A stretch of DNA of 64,000 nt, taken from Promethearchaeota archaeon. GTDB lineage: Archaea > Asgardarchaeota > Lokiarchaeia > Sigyniarchaeales > SOKP01. The DNA lies in the NCBI GenBank assembly GCA_016839705.1, contig JAEOTR010000019.1, forward strand, positions 1 through 64,000, in the 5' to 3' direction. Positions 1 through 7,539 of the stretch are shown one piece after another. A program made the position numbers and the translations under genes. The notes beneath the pieces were generated by a model. That model saw nothing but the letters and a program-made list of their open reading frames with translations, was not told the origin of the DNA and made no database searches. Position 1 is the first letter of the stretch. Every line of letters begins with the position of its first letter.

Positions 1-2
1 AT

Positions 3-698
3 GAAGCTAATGGAGGCTATAAAACAGTTGGCAATAATCCAATAAGCTCTACTGAATTTAACAGAAAAATTAAAGCTGTAGCTAAAGAACTATATCCAGA
101 TGAAAGAATGAAAACTCACTCTTTAAGGAAATATTTTGCTACTCAAAACGGTTATGTAAACTTATCTGATTTTGCTAAAAAGAACCTAAACTTAGAGATT
201 GGTTCAGAAGTGGAGTTTAACTTTAAAGAACACCTAATGGGGCATGAAACTCATTACAGTTCAAAAGTCTATTCTAAAATCTTGTCAAATCGTAATATCT
301 ATTTTCAACTATGGAAGCAATTAGAAAAGAATTTAGTTATTGATATGCTTATAATCGAAACTACAGAGGAAGATGTAGAAGAGCTTAAAGAACAAATAGC
401 TAAACTTCAAGAAGAGAAAGCAGATATTCTTAAAAAGAATGAGCAATTGACATTAGAAGTTAAAGACTTAAAAGCAAACTTTAGCACTATTGAGAATCGA
501 GTTAATAAAATTGAGAAAAGCAGTGCTGAACGAGATATTCTGAATAAGGAACAAAGAGATTTGGTTCTCTCAGTTGTAAATATCGATAAGAATAAAGAGC
601 TTCTTGAAACTATAAAGGTTCTAAAGAATCTCGATATGAATCAAATTCAAAAGTTATTAAAACTTGTCAATCCTTTAGATAAATTAAATTCTAAGTAA
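3..698 (+). CDS. Tyrosine recombinase/integrase, C-terminal part (5' end outside window)
   Basis: The reading frame is open to the window's left edge, so the N-terminal part is missing. Methionine 108 is internal, not a start. The catalytic C-terminal half of a tyrosine recombinase is visible: HSLRKYFAT supplies the H-x-x-R box, LMGHE supplies the following conserved His, and the Tyr of the KVYSK segment nine residues after that His is the likely nucleophile. After the catalytic core comes about 110 residues of Glu/Lys-rich heptads that should form a coiled coil, then a short tail. This layout resembles archaeal virus and plasmid integrases. It sits upstream of several unusual genes and a tRNA-His, which suggests an integrated element. 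The family is well supported; the activity of the full protein cannot be judged. Confidence 0.8.
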   Translation, partial: EANGGYKTVGNNPISSTEFNRKIKAVAKELYPDERMKTHSLRKYFATQNGYVNLSDFAKKNLNLEIGSEVEFNFKEHLMGHETHYSSKVYSKILSNRNIYFQLWKQLEKNLVIDMLIIETTEEDVEELKEQIAKLQEEKADILKKNEQLTLEVKDLKANFSTIENRVNKIEKSSAERDILNKEQRDLVLSVVNIDKNKELLETIKVLKNLDMNQIQKLLKLVNPLDKLNSK

Positions 699-763
699 TC
701 TTTTTTTATTTTCTTATTTTTATTTTACAAAATCACTGGTTTGTAGTCCAGATTAAAAAACTA

Positions 764-790
764 CATATTTATATATATAGTATATATATT
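764..790 (+). promoter_or_regulatory. TATA-like promoter of the small gene at 799
   Basis: A run of alternating T and A (tatatatatagtatatata) lies 10 to 35 bases before the ATG at 799. This is where a TATA box would sit for an archaeal transcript with little or no leader. The assignment rests on composition and position only. Confidence 0.35.
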
Positions 791-798
791 TTACATAT

Positions 799-1071
799 AT
801 GTTAAACATAAAACAGAGCGAAATTGAAGAATTCTTTGAAAAATATCTTAAACTCTTCGGAATAGTAAAAGCTACATACGTTACCAATAGGTACTTAAAA
901 AATGTCTTAAAGATATCGCCAGAAGTACTCAGAAGTAAAAAGATGCCTCAAGATATTAAAGATATAAAAAATATTCTCATTCTTAAATTCAAAAAATTAA
1001 TTCAAAAAGCAGTTAAAGAAGGAATAATTGAGAAAGTACCGTATGGTCACGTTCTCATAAAATCTGAATAA
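799..1071 (+). CDS. Small HTH-like protein of unknown function
   Basis: Encodes 90 residues rich in Lys, Ile and Leu, predicted all-helical and basic overall, with no Cys and no membrane segment. The C-terminal part (KKLIQKAVKEGIIEKVPYG) reads like the recognition helix and wing of a winged helix, of the sort used by small DNA-binding regulators. It follows the recombinase gene by 100 bases and has a very A+T-rich promoter. A regulator carried by the mobile element is a plausible role, but no family was recognised. Confidence 0.55.
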   Translation: MLNIKQSEIEEFFEKYLKLFGIVKATYVTNRYLKNVLKISPEVLRSKKMPQDIKDIKNILILKFKKLIQKAVKEGIIEKVPYGHVLIKSE

Positions 1072-1374
1072 ATACTCATTTTTTCAAAAAACTTTCGATT
1101 CTTACTTGATTGTGGTTATATTTACCCTATATTAAACGGAAAAACACAAAAAAATAAGGAAAAAGTCTATTTTGTCGTGGTGTAGAAAGCCTCTCCTAAT
1201 ACCAATTCCTCAAGATCGTCTGGATTCGATAATCTCTTCGGTTACTAAAATCAATATTTAAGAAATAACTATTCTTTTTATTAAATTCTTAAATCCAACA
1301 ATCTTCCATTTATGCGAAGCCATTCTTTCCACTTTTTATAGTTTGGGAAGTTAAGAGAATTTCGCTCAAAGGGT
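1072..1374. other. Intergenic stretch, locally GC-richer, no gene seen
   Basis: No convincing reading frame was found. From about 1290 the base composition rises above the surrounding A+T-rich DNA, and this continues into the first 120 bases of the next reading frame. No tRNA fold and no C/D-box motif pair was recognised. Confidence 0.4.
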
Positions 1375-1764
1375 ATGTCCTTTATCCTCTCTGATCAAAC
1401 ACCCTCAAGGCTGTTCACGTGCGTTACTACCCTTCCAAGCTTAAAAATTCTTTTTCGGGTAGGACACCCATGCAATACGACATTAATCGGTAATCCTAAA
1501 GAACAAGACTTCCTAATGCTTCAGAAAAATCGACAAGCTCTAATCTTAAATGGTGTCTCTGGTGAAAAATATATAATTGAGACCATAGACTACCTTTTAC
1601 CACATCAGATTGAAGATGAGGCTTCCGATTTTGATAATCTAGAAGTTTTCTGCCCTTTCTGTAAAAATAGCGTTGACAATGATTCGATGTTTTGTCAATC
1701 TTGTGGAAATCCTATAATTGATGATTTAATAAAAGAATCAGATAGTTTTGATTTAGATTTATAA
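1375..1764 (+). CDS. Zinc-ribbon protein (start uncertain)
   Basis: The C-terminal third holds a double CxxC zinc ribbon, VFCPFCKNSVDN followed by FCQSCGNPI, then an acidic tail. The frame is open from ATG 1375, but its first 45 codons use codons rare in this window (CGG, CTG, TGC) and give an unconvincing sequence. An internal ATG at 1516 starts a segment with normal codon use, so the real protein may be 82 residues from there. It lies in tandem with the repetitive protein at 1787 with a gap of 22 bases, so the two are probably co-transcribed. The function is unknown; zinc ribbons of this kind often bind nucleic acid or protein partners. Confidence 0.5.
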   Translation: MSFILSDQTPSRLFTCVTTLPSLKILFRVGHPCNTTLIGNPKEQDFLMLQKNRQALILNGVSGEKYIIETIDYLLPHQIEDEASDFDNLEVFCPFCKNSVDNDSMFCQSCGNPIIDDLIKESDSFDLDL

Positions 1765-1786
1765 AAATAAGAAAAGTTGATTGAAT

Positions 1787-2446
1787 ATGTCAGAAGAGTA
1801 TGATGAAAATTCGGAAGATATGGGAGAAGAAGCTGGAGATCAGCTTGAAGATGAAATAGATGAAGATTTAGATAATGAATTTGAACCTAATGATGAATTT
1901 GAGGATATTGATGAAGATCTTGATATTAATTATGAGCCTATGGATGAAAATGAGGATTTTGATGAAAATATTGAAATTGATTATGATCCCTTGGATGAAC
2001 CTGATGAATCAATCGGAGAAAATCCAAATGATACTCCAGATGAAGAGAACCAAGGTATTACTAATTCAGAACTAGAACCTAAACCTGATCAAGATCCTAA
2101 GCCTGATCAAGGAACTAAGCCTCGTCAAGACTCTAAACCTAACCAAGGAACTAAACCTGGTCAAGACTCTAAACCTGATCAAGATCCTAAACCTGATCAA
2201 GAACCACCTCCTATAATTCCGCCTCCGCCTCCTCCGCCTCCGCCAGGTCCCCGACCTCCAAAATCCCCAAATAAAGATAAATTTAGACCCCCACGTAGAC
2301 CTAGAGCACCACTCTCAAAAAAGACTAAAAAATTTCTTAAAAAACTGCTTAAAATGCGTTTTCCTGTCAGCAAGACAGATGAAGAACTTAAAAGTGAGAT
2401 GTTAAAAGACCAGTACCAAGAAATAAAATATGAAAGACACAAATAA
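1787..2446 (+). CDS. Acidic, proline-rich tandem-repeat protein
   Basis: About 219 residues. An in-frame TTG lies two codons upstream, but ATG 1787 is preferred. Three low-complexity blocks follow one another. The first is a very acidic N-terminal block with about 2.8 copies of a 17-residue unit containing [FY]xPxDE. The second is seven hexapeptides of the type KPDQDP/KPDQGT. The third is a run of prolines followed by a basic tail (PPRRPRAP, KKTKKFLKKLLK). The charge therefore changes sharply from acidic to basic along the chain. No signal peptide, membrane segment or catalytic motif is present. It probably forms an extended linker or scaffold. The next gene carries the same FxPxDE motif. No known family was recognised. 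Confidence 0.7.
   Translation: MSEEYDENSEDMGEEAGDQLEDEIDEDLDNEFEPNDEFEDIDEDLDINYEPMDENEDFDENIEIDYDPLDEPDESIGENPNDTPDEENQGITNSELEPKPDQDPKPDQGTKPRQDSKPNQGTKPGQDSKPDQDPKPDQEPPPIIPPPPPPPPPGPRPPKSPNKDKFRPPRRPRAPLSKKTKKFLKKLLKMRFPVSKTDEELKSEMLKDQYQEIKYERHK
1868..2008 (+). repeat. Tandem 51-bp repeat encoding 17-residue acidic units
   Basis: Three consecutive coding units share the pattern [LI][DE]x[END][FY][ED]Px DE: LDNEFEPNDEFED, LDINYEPMDENED and IEIDYDPLDEPDE. The first two are 17 residues long and the third is shortened to 13. The DNA copies are diverged, so the repeat is old or under selection at the protein level. Confidence 0.75.
2081..2206 (+). repeat. Seven tandem 18-bp repeats encoding KPxQxx
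   Basis: The hexapeptide units read KPDQDP, KPDQGT, KPRQDS, KPNQGT, KPGQDS, KPDQDP and KPDQEP. The period is exactly 18 bases over 126 bases. The units are nearly identical in DNA, which suggests recent expansion by slippage or unequal exchange. Confidence 0.9.
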
Positions 2447-2460
2447 TAAGGTACAACGCA

Positions 2461-4239
2461 ATGAAAGATTATAATCATGATGATTTGGAGAATGAACAAC
2501 ACAATTATAACCCCAAATCCGAAGAAAACGAAATTGAAGAAGTTGATGAGGTAGAACACGAATTTATACCTAAGGATGAAGATACCAGCCATAATAGACC
2601 ATTTAAAGGAGAATTTATACCTAGAGATGAGGATGGGGAAGATTGGGAAAAATCTTTGGAGGAAAGTTTGAAACCATGGCTAGGGGAGTATTTTAATCAC
2701 ACCCCAGAATCCATTATTACGAACCCCTCTTTAAGTGATTTTGAGAGAGTTCATATTCTAGAGGTACAATTAAAGTCTTTGGAATATTTAACTCTTGACC
2801 ATAATCCCTACGAGCACCAAATCAAAAAACTAAAACACTACATCTTTGAATTACAAAAAAGAGCAGGGATGATATACACTTCTAATAATGATCCTAAATC
2901 TAATTTAAAAATCGGATTTAAGAAAGTTGAGAACAAACTTATAATTAAATCATTCCCGAAAAGCTCAAGAATTATTATTTGTGAGGAAATATATAAAAAA
3001 CTGAAATCAAATGTAGATTCTTCTGATTATCAAATAGCAAATTCAATCGTTAGAGATTTAATTTCTAAATCATCAGATTCAAAATGGAATAACAAATTGT
3101 CTGTTAAATACCTGAGAGAAATAAGGGAAAAATTATCTGGAAATACTATTAATAATGAAACTGTAAAATCATTTAAAGATTACTTCAACGATCTTTCTAA
3201 TTTAGTGAAAAGATTGAGAGATCTTAATATTAATAAAGAGAAAATTAACTTCTCAGAATTAAGTCGTAGTCTAATAAAAAAGAATAAAAATTTAAATTTA
3301 TCAAAAAGAGGTTTAGAGGTAGCAATAGCAGAGATTTATGAACATTTAACTGAAAGGTTTGATGATTTTAAGCTTGAACGAAGGAAAAGTAAATCTACTT
3401 CTGGGACGGAATCAGAGAAAGAATCAATAAGGTGTTTACGAAAAGAGTTGAAATTATTAAATGAGTTGAATAATGGTGAATACAGAGGAAAATGCTCAAA
3501 CACAAATTGTCTTACTGATTATAAGCGATTGCCAGCTATTAATTTTCACCATCAAGATCCAAAAATAAAAAAATCTGAATGGAATGAAATCATGCATAAA
3601 GATTATGATATAATAAAAAGAAACTTAGAATCCGAAAATGTAAAGCCTATATGTAATAATTGTCATTTAACTGAGACTGCTAAAATTTATAATGGATTTG
3701 AAGATATTATTACAAAAGAAGATTTATTTACAATTTCAAGTGAAAAACTAAGCAATTTAATAAATATTAGAGCAAGAGAATATATAAAACAAACCAAAAC
3801 AAAATATATTAGAAGCTCACTTAAATTTGAGGTTTTAAGATGGATTAAAAAAAGAGCTGTAATTGACCAAGTTTTTAATGGGAAGTGTGTTTCTTGTGAA
3901 GAAAAACGTCTCCCAGCTTTACAAATACATCATACAAATCCAGACCTTAAAAAGTTTAAATGGGGGCAGATTTCACGAAAGTGGAGCTCTAGAGATCTAA
4001 TTAATAAATTTATAATTAAGGAAGAGTGTGTATGCTTATGTGGGAATTGCCATTCTATGATATCTACAAAAAACTATGAGAATAATATCTCAAAGATAAT
4101 TGGAGAAAAAGATGTGGAGGATGTAAGAAAAGACTATGAGGAAATACATCGGAAAATTAGAATTTCAAGTGAAAGAATAAAAAGAATAAAACAAGGAAAG
4201 GAAAACCTAATAACTTTTGACAACTTCCAGAATATATAA
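2461..4239 (+). CDS. Protein with two HNH-like zinc modules and an acidic N-terminus
   Basis: 592 residues. The N-terminal 70 residues are acidic and contain EFIPKDED and EFIPRDED, the same motif type found in the preceding gene. A helical middle of about 300 residues follows. The C-terminal half holds two related modules. Module 1 runs from CSNTNC through FHHQDP to CNNCH (about residues 345-405). Module 2 runs from CVSC through IHHTNP to CGNCH (about 475-535). The CxxC/HH/CxxCH order is that of HNH (treble-clef) nucleases, and both copies share RLPA before the His pair, so they arose by internal duplication. It starts 14 bases after the repeat-protein gene and is likely in the same operon. 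DNA cleavage is inferred, not shown. Confidence 0.65.
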   Translation: MKDYNHDDLENEQHNYNPKSEENEIEEVDEVEHEFIPKDEDTSHNRPFKGEFIPRDEDGEDWEKSLEESLKPWLGEYFNHTPESIITNPSLSDFERVHILEVQLKSLEYLTLDHNPYEHQIKKLKHYIFELQKRAGMIYTSNNDPKSNLKIGFKKVENKLIIKSFPKSSRIIICEEIYKKLKSNVDSSDYQIANSIVRDLISKSSDSKWNNKLSVKYLREIREKLSGNTINNETVKSFKDYFNDLSNLVKRLRDLNINKEKINFSELSRSLIKKNKNLNLSKRGLEVAIAEIYEHLTERFDDFKLERRKSKSTSGTESEKESIRCLRKELKLLNELNNGEYRGKCSNTNCLTDYKRLPAINFHHQDPKIKKSEWNEIMHKDYDIIKRNLESENVKPICNNCHLTETAKIYNGFEDIITKEDLFTISSEKLSNLINIRAREYIKQTKTKYIRSSLKFEVLRWIKKRAVIDQVFNGKCVSCEEKRLPALQIHHTNPDLKKFKWGQISRKWSSRDLINKFIIKEECVCLCGNCHSMISTKNYENNISKIIGEKDVEDVRKDYEEIHRKIRISSERIKRIKQGKENLITFDNFQNI

Positions 4240-4415
4240 TATCTTGTTTTAATTGATTAAACAAGAACATTATTCTTTTAAATAAATGTTATATATGACC
4301 TGAAGAAGAAAAAACTAAAATTTTTTTAGAAGCAATTATTATATTTCCTAACATCTAACTCTAACTTTATAAATTATGGCTCGGGTAGTTTAATGGTAGA
4401 ATTGAGGACTGTGAA

Positions 4416-4446
4416 TCTTTTTACGGCTTATCGTTTTAAGGACGAC
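4416..4446 (+). other. tRNA-His intron 1, next to the anticodon loop
   Basis: About 31 bases between loop residue 38 and stem residue 39, close to the canonical 37/38 site. An inner helix CTT/AAG (4417-4419 with 4438-4440) and partial pairing of 4410-4412 with 4442-4444 fit a relaxed bulge-helix-bulge cut by the archaeal splicing endonuclease. The exact ends could shift by one or two bases. Confidence 0.6.
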
Positions 4447-4466
4447 TCCTTAGACGGGGGATCGAT

Positions 4467-4496
4467 TATTATAGCAGGTTTCCTGTATCTCGAGTA
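4467..4496 (+). other. tRNA-His intron 2, inside the T loop
   Basis: Removing these 30 bases leaves a seven-base T loop ATCGATA, which keeps the T55, C56, G57 and A58 positions. The insert folds as ATAgCAGG-ttt-CCTGTAT, seven pairs with one bulged G. Flanking bases 4462-4464 can pair with 4491-4493, giving the helix between the two three-base bulges expected for archaeal tRNA splicing. Confidence 0.65.
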
Positions 4497-4553
4497 ACCC
4501 CCTCCGAGCCCTCCCCATTTTTAACACCGTCATTCTATTGAAGATTTAAAACA

Positions 4554-5009
4554 ATGACTAATATTGAACAAGACAAACTTCGTGACCTCCCAGGTTGGGA
4601 GATAAATGCTCCAGTCCCTATCTGTATGGGCGGTGATTATAGAGCCTTAACTTTTTGTTGTAAACCAGGATTTTCTTTAACTTTTGGATTTAAATGTCAA
4701 AGAGATGATAAATTAAGAGAATTAGGAATTGATCCTGGGGAATTTGTGAGGATTAAAGAGGAATTTTCAGAAGAGAATGAATGGGAATCTGATTATGTAT
4801 GTTTTAACTCGATCTCCTATTGCTGTATGCGTAGAGGAGGTTGTCCAAGAAGGGATGTTGTTTTAGTTGAACGCTATCCCGGAATACCATTGGAAGATAT
4901 TATGAAGATATACTTCCAAAAAAAGAAAGAACTATCGAAAAAAATTTTAGAAAGCGTAAATAATCAGAAAGGTAAAGATAAGGTTAAAGAATTACTGGAG
5001 CTTTTTTAA
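4554..5009 (+). CDS. Methanogenesis marker 9-like cysteine-rich protein
   Basis: 151 residues with a conserved core PVPICMGGDYRALTFCC, then FKCQRDDKLRELGI and SISYCCMRRGGCPRRD. The cysteines are grouped (C, CC, C, CC, C), so metal or Fe-S binding is likely. The core matches my recollection of the domain named methanogenesis marker 9 (TIGR03280), which is conserved in methanogens and has no established biochemical role. The start ATG 4554 follows the tRNA-His by 44 bases. The organism also has Ftr and an MtxX homologue in this window, so this is part of a retained C1/methyl-metabolism gene set. The family call is from memory of the motif and should be searched. Confidence 0.55.
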   Translation: MTNIEQDKLRDLPGWEINAPVPICMGGDYRALTFCCKPGFSLTFGFKCQRDDKLRELGIDPGEFVRIKEEFSEENEWESDYVCFNSISYCCMRRGGCPRRDVVLVERYPGIPLEDIMKIYFQKKKELSKKILESVNNQKGKDKVKELLELF

Positions 5010-5141
5010 AACTAATTTTTGTTTAAACCTTTGCAAGTCGTTAAACCTCTTTCTAATTATTTTTAATAAGCAATATTCAATCTATTTTGTCGAATAAAAA
5101 ATAGGAAATTATTTAAATTGTTTCTAATTTTTCTACTCAAG

Positions 5142-5297
5142 ATGCTTGAAGAAGTTCTACCCCATCGTTTTCGAGATGATATCTACATAAATCAGATTGT
5201 TACCTCGCACGATGAAGTTAAAGAAAGCGATAAAATAATAATCAATCGAATTCTTCTTAAGGAAGTTGCTAGGGGAAGTATTGAACTAGTAAACTAA
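5142..5297 (+). CDS. Small hypothetical protein (51 residues)
   Basis: A short frame runs from ATG 5142 to TAA 5297. It encodes an acidic/basic mixed peptide beginning MLEEVLPHRFRDDIYI and ending RGSIELVN. Codon use is like that of neighbouring genes, and an A+T-rich stretch (5106-5118) lies 25-35 bases upstream as a possible TATA box. There is no Cys, signal peptide or membrane segment. It could be a real small gene or a chance frame. Confidence 0.4.
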   Translation: MLEEVLPHRFRDDIYINQIVTSHDEVKESDKIIINRILLKEVARGSIELVN

Positions 5298-5394
5298 ATA
5301 TTAGTTTCTTCACTAAATTTGTAATTCAATTAATTTTTCTGGAATTAAATTTATCCTAAATACTTTTTATTTGCTCCACTTTTTCTTATATATT

Positions 5395-6345
5395 GTGGAA
5401 AATGAGAACTTAAAAAAAGGACTCCTTTTTGGAATTATAGCAATTTTCACAATAGGTCTCCAGCCTGTTATTGCAAATTCCAGACCTAAGATTATCGACC
5501 CTTATCTATTTGCTGCTATTACATCCTTAATAGAAGCATTAATTTTTTTACCGCTCTATATTTTAGAAAGAAGAGAACTAAAGAAAAGCATAGAAGTGGG
5601 GATAGATAAGAAGCAACAATTAATGGATAAATCTTTATTAAATGGATGGAAAAAGTTTAATAGTATCAGATTACTTCTCATTATTGGATTAACCTTTAGT
5701 ATTGTTCCTGTTCTTAACTATATAGGATTTGAACTCGCAGGAGCAATTAATAGTTCATTGATTTTTAAGAGCGAGATAATATTTGCATTGATTTTTGGGT
5801 ATTTGCTTCTCAAAGAAAAAGTATCAAAAATTCAGATTGTTTTTTGTTTTTTGCTTTTTTTTGGTTTGCTTATATCAGTCACCCAGGCTTCCTTTAACGT
5901 CCTTGAATTAAATACAGGAGTAATAATTTTGCTTATTAGCGTTGTCATATTTACCTTAGTCCACACGCTTACAAAATCAGGTTTTGATAGAAATGAATTA
6001 TTTCCAACCCAAGTTGTTTTTATGCGGAATACTGTAAGTGGTATACTACTCTTTTCTACTTACTTTCTTTTCTTTCCTCTAGAAAACATACTAATTGTTT
6101 TAGATCCTCAAAATTTCATCTTTTTTCTACTTATGGGAGTAGATTATGGTTTTAGCCTCTTTCTATGGTATAAAAGCTTAACGTATATTGAAATAGGAAA
6201 AGCGAGTGTGGTTCTATCACTAACACCAATTGTTTCAGCCTTCTTCTCATTTATTATTCTTGGTGAGGTATTTACAATATTCCATCTAATTGGCACATTT
6301 ATAATTATTATCTCTATAACTATAATTGTAAAACAAAAAAAATAA
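5395..6345 (+). CDS. EamA/DMT-family membrane transporter
   Basis: About 316 residues with ten hydrophobic segments in two halves of five, the EamA duplication. Typical features are the SLIFKSEIIFALIFGYLLLKEK region closing the first half and KASVVLSLTPIVSAFFSFIILGE closing the second; the LxxxE ends of these helices are family hallmarks. It likely moves a small metabolite across the cytoplasmic membrane; the substrate cannot be inferred. GTG 5395 is preferred over TTG 5371 because a TATA-like tactttttattt lies 23-34 bases before it. A charged loop (RELKKSIEVGIDKKQQ) links helices 2 and 3. Confidence 0.8.
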   Translation: MENENLKKGLLFGIIAIFTIGLQPVIANSRPKIIDPYLFAAITSLIEALIFLPLYILERRELKKSIEVGIDKKQQLMDKSLLNGWKKFNSIRLLLIIGLTFSIVPVLNYIGFELAGAINSSLIFKSEIIFALIFGYLLLKEKVSKIQIVFCFLLFFGLLISVTQASFNVLELNTGVIILLISVVIFTLVHTLTKSGFDRNELFPTQVVFMRNTVSGILLFSTYFLFFPLENILIVLDPQNFIFFLLMGVDYGFSLFLWYKSLTYIEIGKASVVLSLTPIVSAFFSFIILGEVFTIFHLIGTFIIIISITIIVKQKK

Positions 6346-6359
6346 AAAAAGGAAAGAAG

Positions 6360-7397
6360 TTAGAATTTTGGATCTATCTTTATGCATATTAATGGAACTA
6401 AGTAGGCTAATATGAATGTAGGAAGTGCATATCTGAAGAATCTATAAACTACACTGTCAATTTTTATTAAATATTCGAAGGGTACAAAAACAACAAGGAG
6501 AACAATGATTCCAAAGGCTAGGTTTATCAACTTCTTCTTTGTACTAAGGTGTGTTGGATCATATTTAACATATTTTTGTTCTAACAAATATCCAACACCA
6601 AAACCTAATACAGCTCCTCCGACTTGGGCAAAAACACCATCGTCTACATAAAGGGGTGAGGGAGAGACTAGTCCTACCCCTGCTGAGGGGAACAAAAGAG
6701 TTCCTAGAAGAAACAAACCGATACCAATCAATGCAGTAATAATAACTTTAGCAATAAAATTTAATTTATTAAACTGTTCAGTTAAATGCGGTTCTATATA
6801 AATGAATAAAAGCAGAAATCCAATGCCTAGCAATAAGCCTCCAATTATGTCTTGTAAATCATGAACACCTATAATAATTCTTGAAATTGCAATTAAAAAG
6901 ATCAGGATGGACATGATGACGGGCACAATTTGAATGTTTCTGTATATATACTTATCCTTAAATTCATACCCGGAATATCCCCAAAATGATACTGCTGTTT
7001 GAGCATGTCCAGATGGAAATCCATAATCGGGTTCGACAAGACCATACTCTTCCGCGGGATCAATATTTGTATTTGGTCGTGGATCCTTGAAAAATTCTTT
7101 AAATAACCCATTCAAATAATATGAAAACAATAGAGAATAAGCAAGACGCTTAGCATATGTTTTGCTATAAACTAAAAACAACATAGCGATGATAATTATA
7201 AAAACAACTGGTTCACCAAGATATGTTATAGCCTTAAAAATAGATTGGACTGAAAATTTTGAAACATAGAACGCTTCGTTTAAGTTTACATAATATAGTA
7301 TTATCCCGATAATCAATATTGCTAATGAAACAATCCCAATAACCATTAATCCCTTTTGAGATATATATTCTTTTTTTTCAGACATTTTAAATCCCAT
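6360..7397 (-). CDS. PAP2-family membrane phosphatase
   Basis: 345 residues, multi-pass. The three PAP2 catalytic motifs are complete: K100 to R107-P108 (KEFFKDPRP), P128-S-G-H131 (FPSGH), and S172-R173 with H179 and D183. These build the phosphohistidine active site used on lipid phosphates such as polyprenyl or phosphatidic acid phosphates. About six transmembrane segments cover the catalytic half. Five further segments extend beyond residue 190, so the protein is longer than a minimal PAP2 enzyme. ATG at 7397 or 7385 could be the start. It converges on the DMT transporter with a gap of 14 bases. The exact lipid substrate is unknown. Confidence 0.85.
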   Translation of the reverse strand: MGFKMSEKKEYISQKGLMVIGIVSLAILIIGIILYYVNLNEAFYVSKFSVQSIFKAITYLGEPVVFIIIIAMLFLVYSKTYAKRLAYSLLFSYYLNGLFKEFFKDPRPNTNIDPAEEYGLVEPDYGFPSGHAQTAVSFWGYSGYEFKDKYIYRNIQIVPVIMSILIFLIAISRIIIGVHDLQDIIGGLLLGIGFLLLFIYIEPHLTEQFNKLNFIAKVIITALIGIGLFLLGTLLFPSAGVGLVSPSPLYVDDGVFAQVGGAVLGFGVGYLLEQKYVKYDPTHLSTKKKLINLAFGIIVLLVVFVPFEYLIKIDSVVYRFFRYALPTFILAYLVPLICIKIDPKF

Positions 7398-7539
7398 ATA
7401 AATGATAGTTAAAAATCTTATTTGATAAAGAAGCTAATAAACCTTATGCAAAGAAAAAAAATTAATATAAAAATTAGTTGAGAACAAAAAATGCTTAGTA
7501 AAGAGCTATGTAGAGTTTTATAAATAATTTAGGAAGAAA

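Larger units (their letters stand above)
4378..4510 (+). tRNA. tRNA-His (GTG) with two introns
   Basis: The base at 4378 is the extra G(-1) typical of tRNA-His. The acceptor stem 4379-4385 (GCTCGGG) pairs with 4503-4509, with discriminator C at 4510 opposite G(-1). The D arm is 4388-4402. Anticodon stem 4404-4408 (GAGGA) pairs with 4447-4451 (TCCTT), and anticodon GTG is at 4411-4413. T stem 4456-4460 (GGGGG) pairs with 4498-4502. The gene is 133 bases long, about 60 more than a mature tRNA. The excess falls into one insertion after the anticodon and one inside the T loop. Confidence 0.85.

Noticed and set aside
1868..2206. Repeats considered as a CRISPR array
   Set aside because: The repeats are directly adjacent in-frame coding units with no unique spacers.
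2197..2592. Minus-strand reading frame with a long glycine run
   Set aside because: It is the complement of the proline-rich and acidic coding sequence of the plus-strand genes and has no independent support.
1166..5092. 12-base direct repeat tctattttgtcg at 1166-1177 and 5081-5092 as attachment sites
   Set aside because: In an A+T-rich 64-kb sequence, many 12-base repeats occur by chance, and the recombinase gene lies outside the interval.
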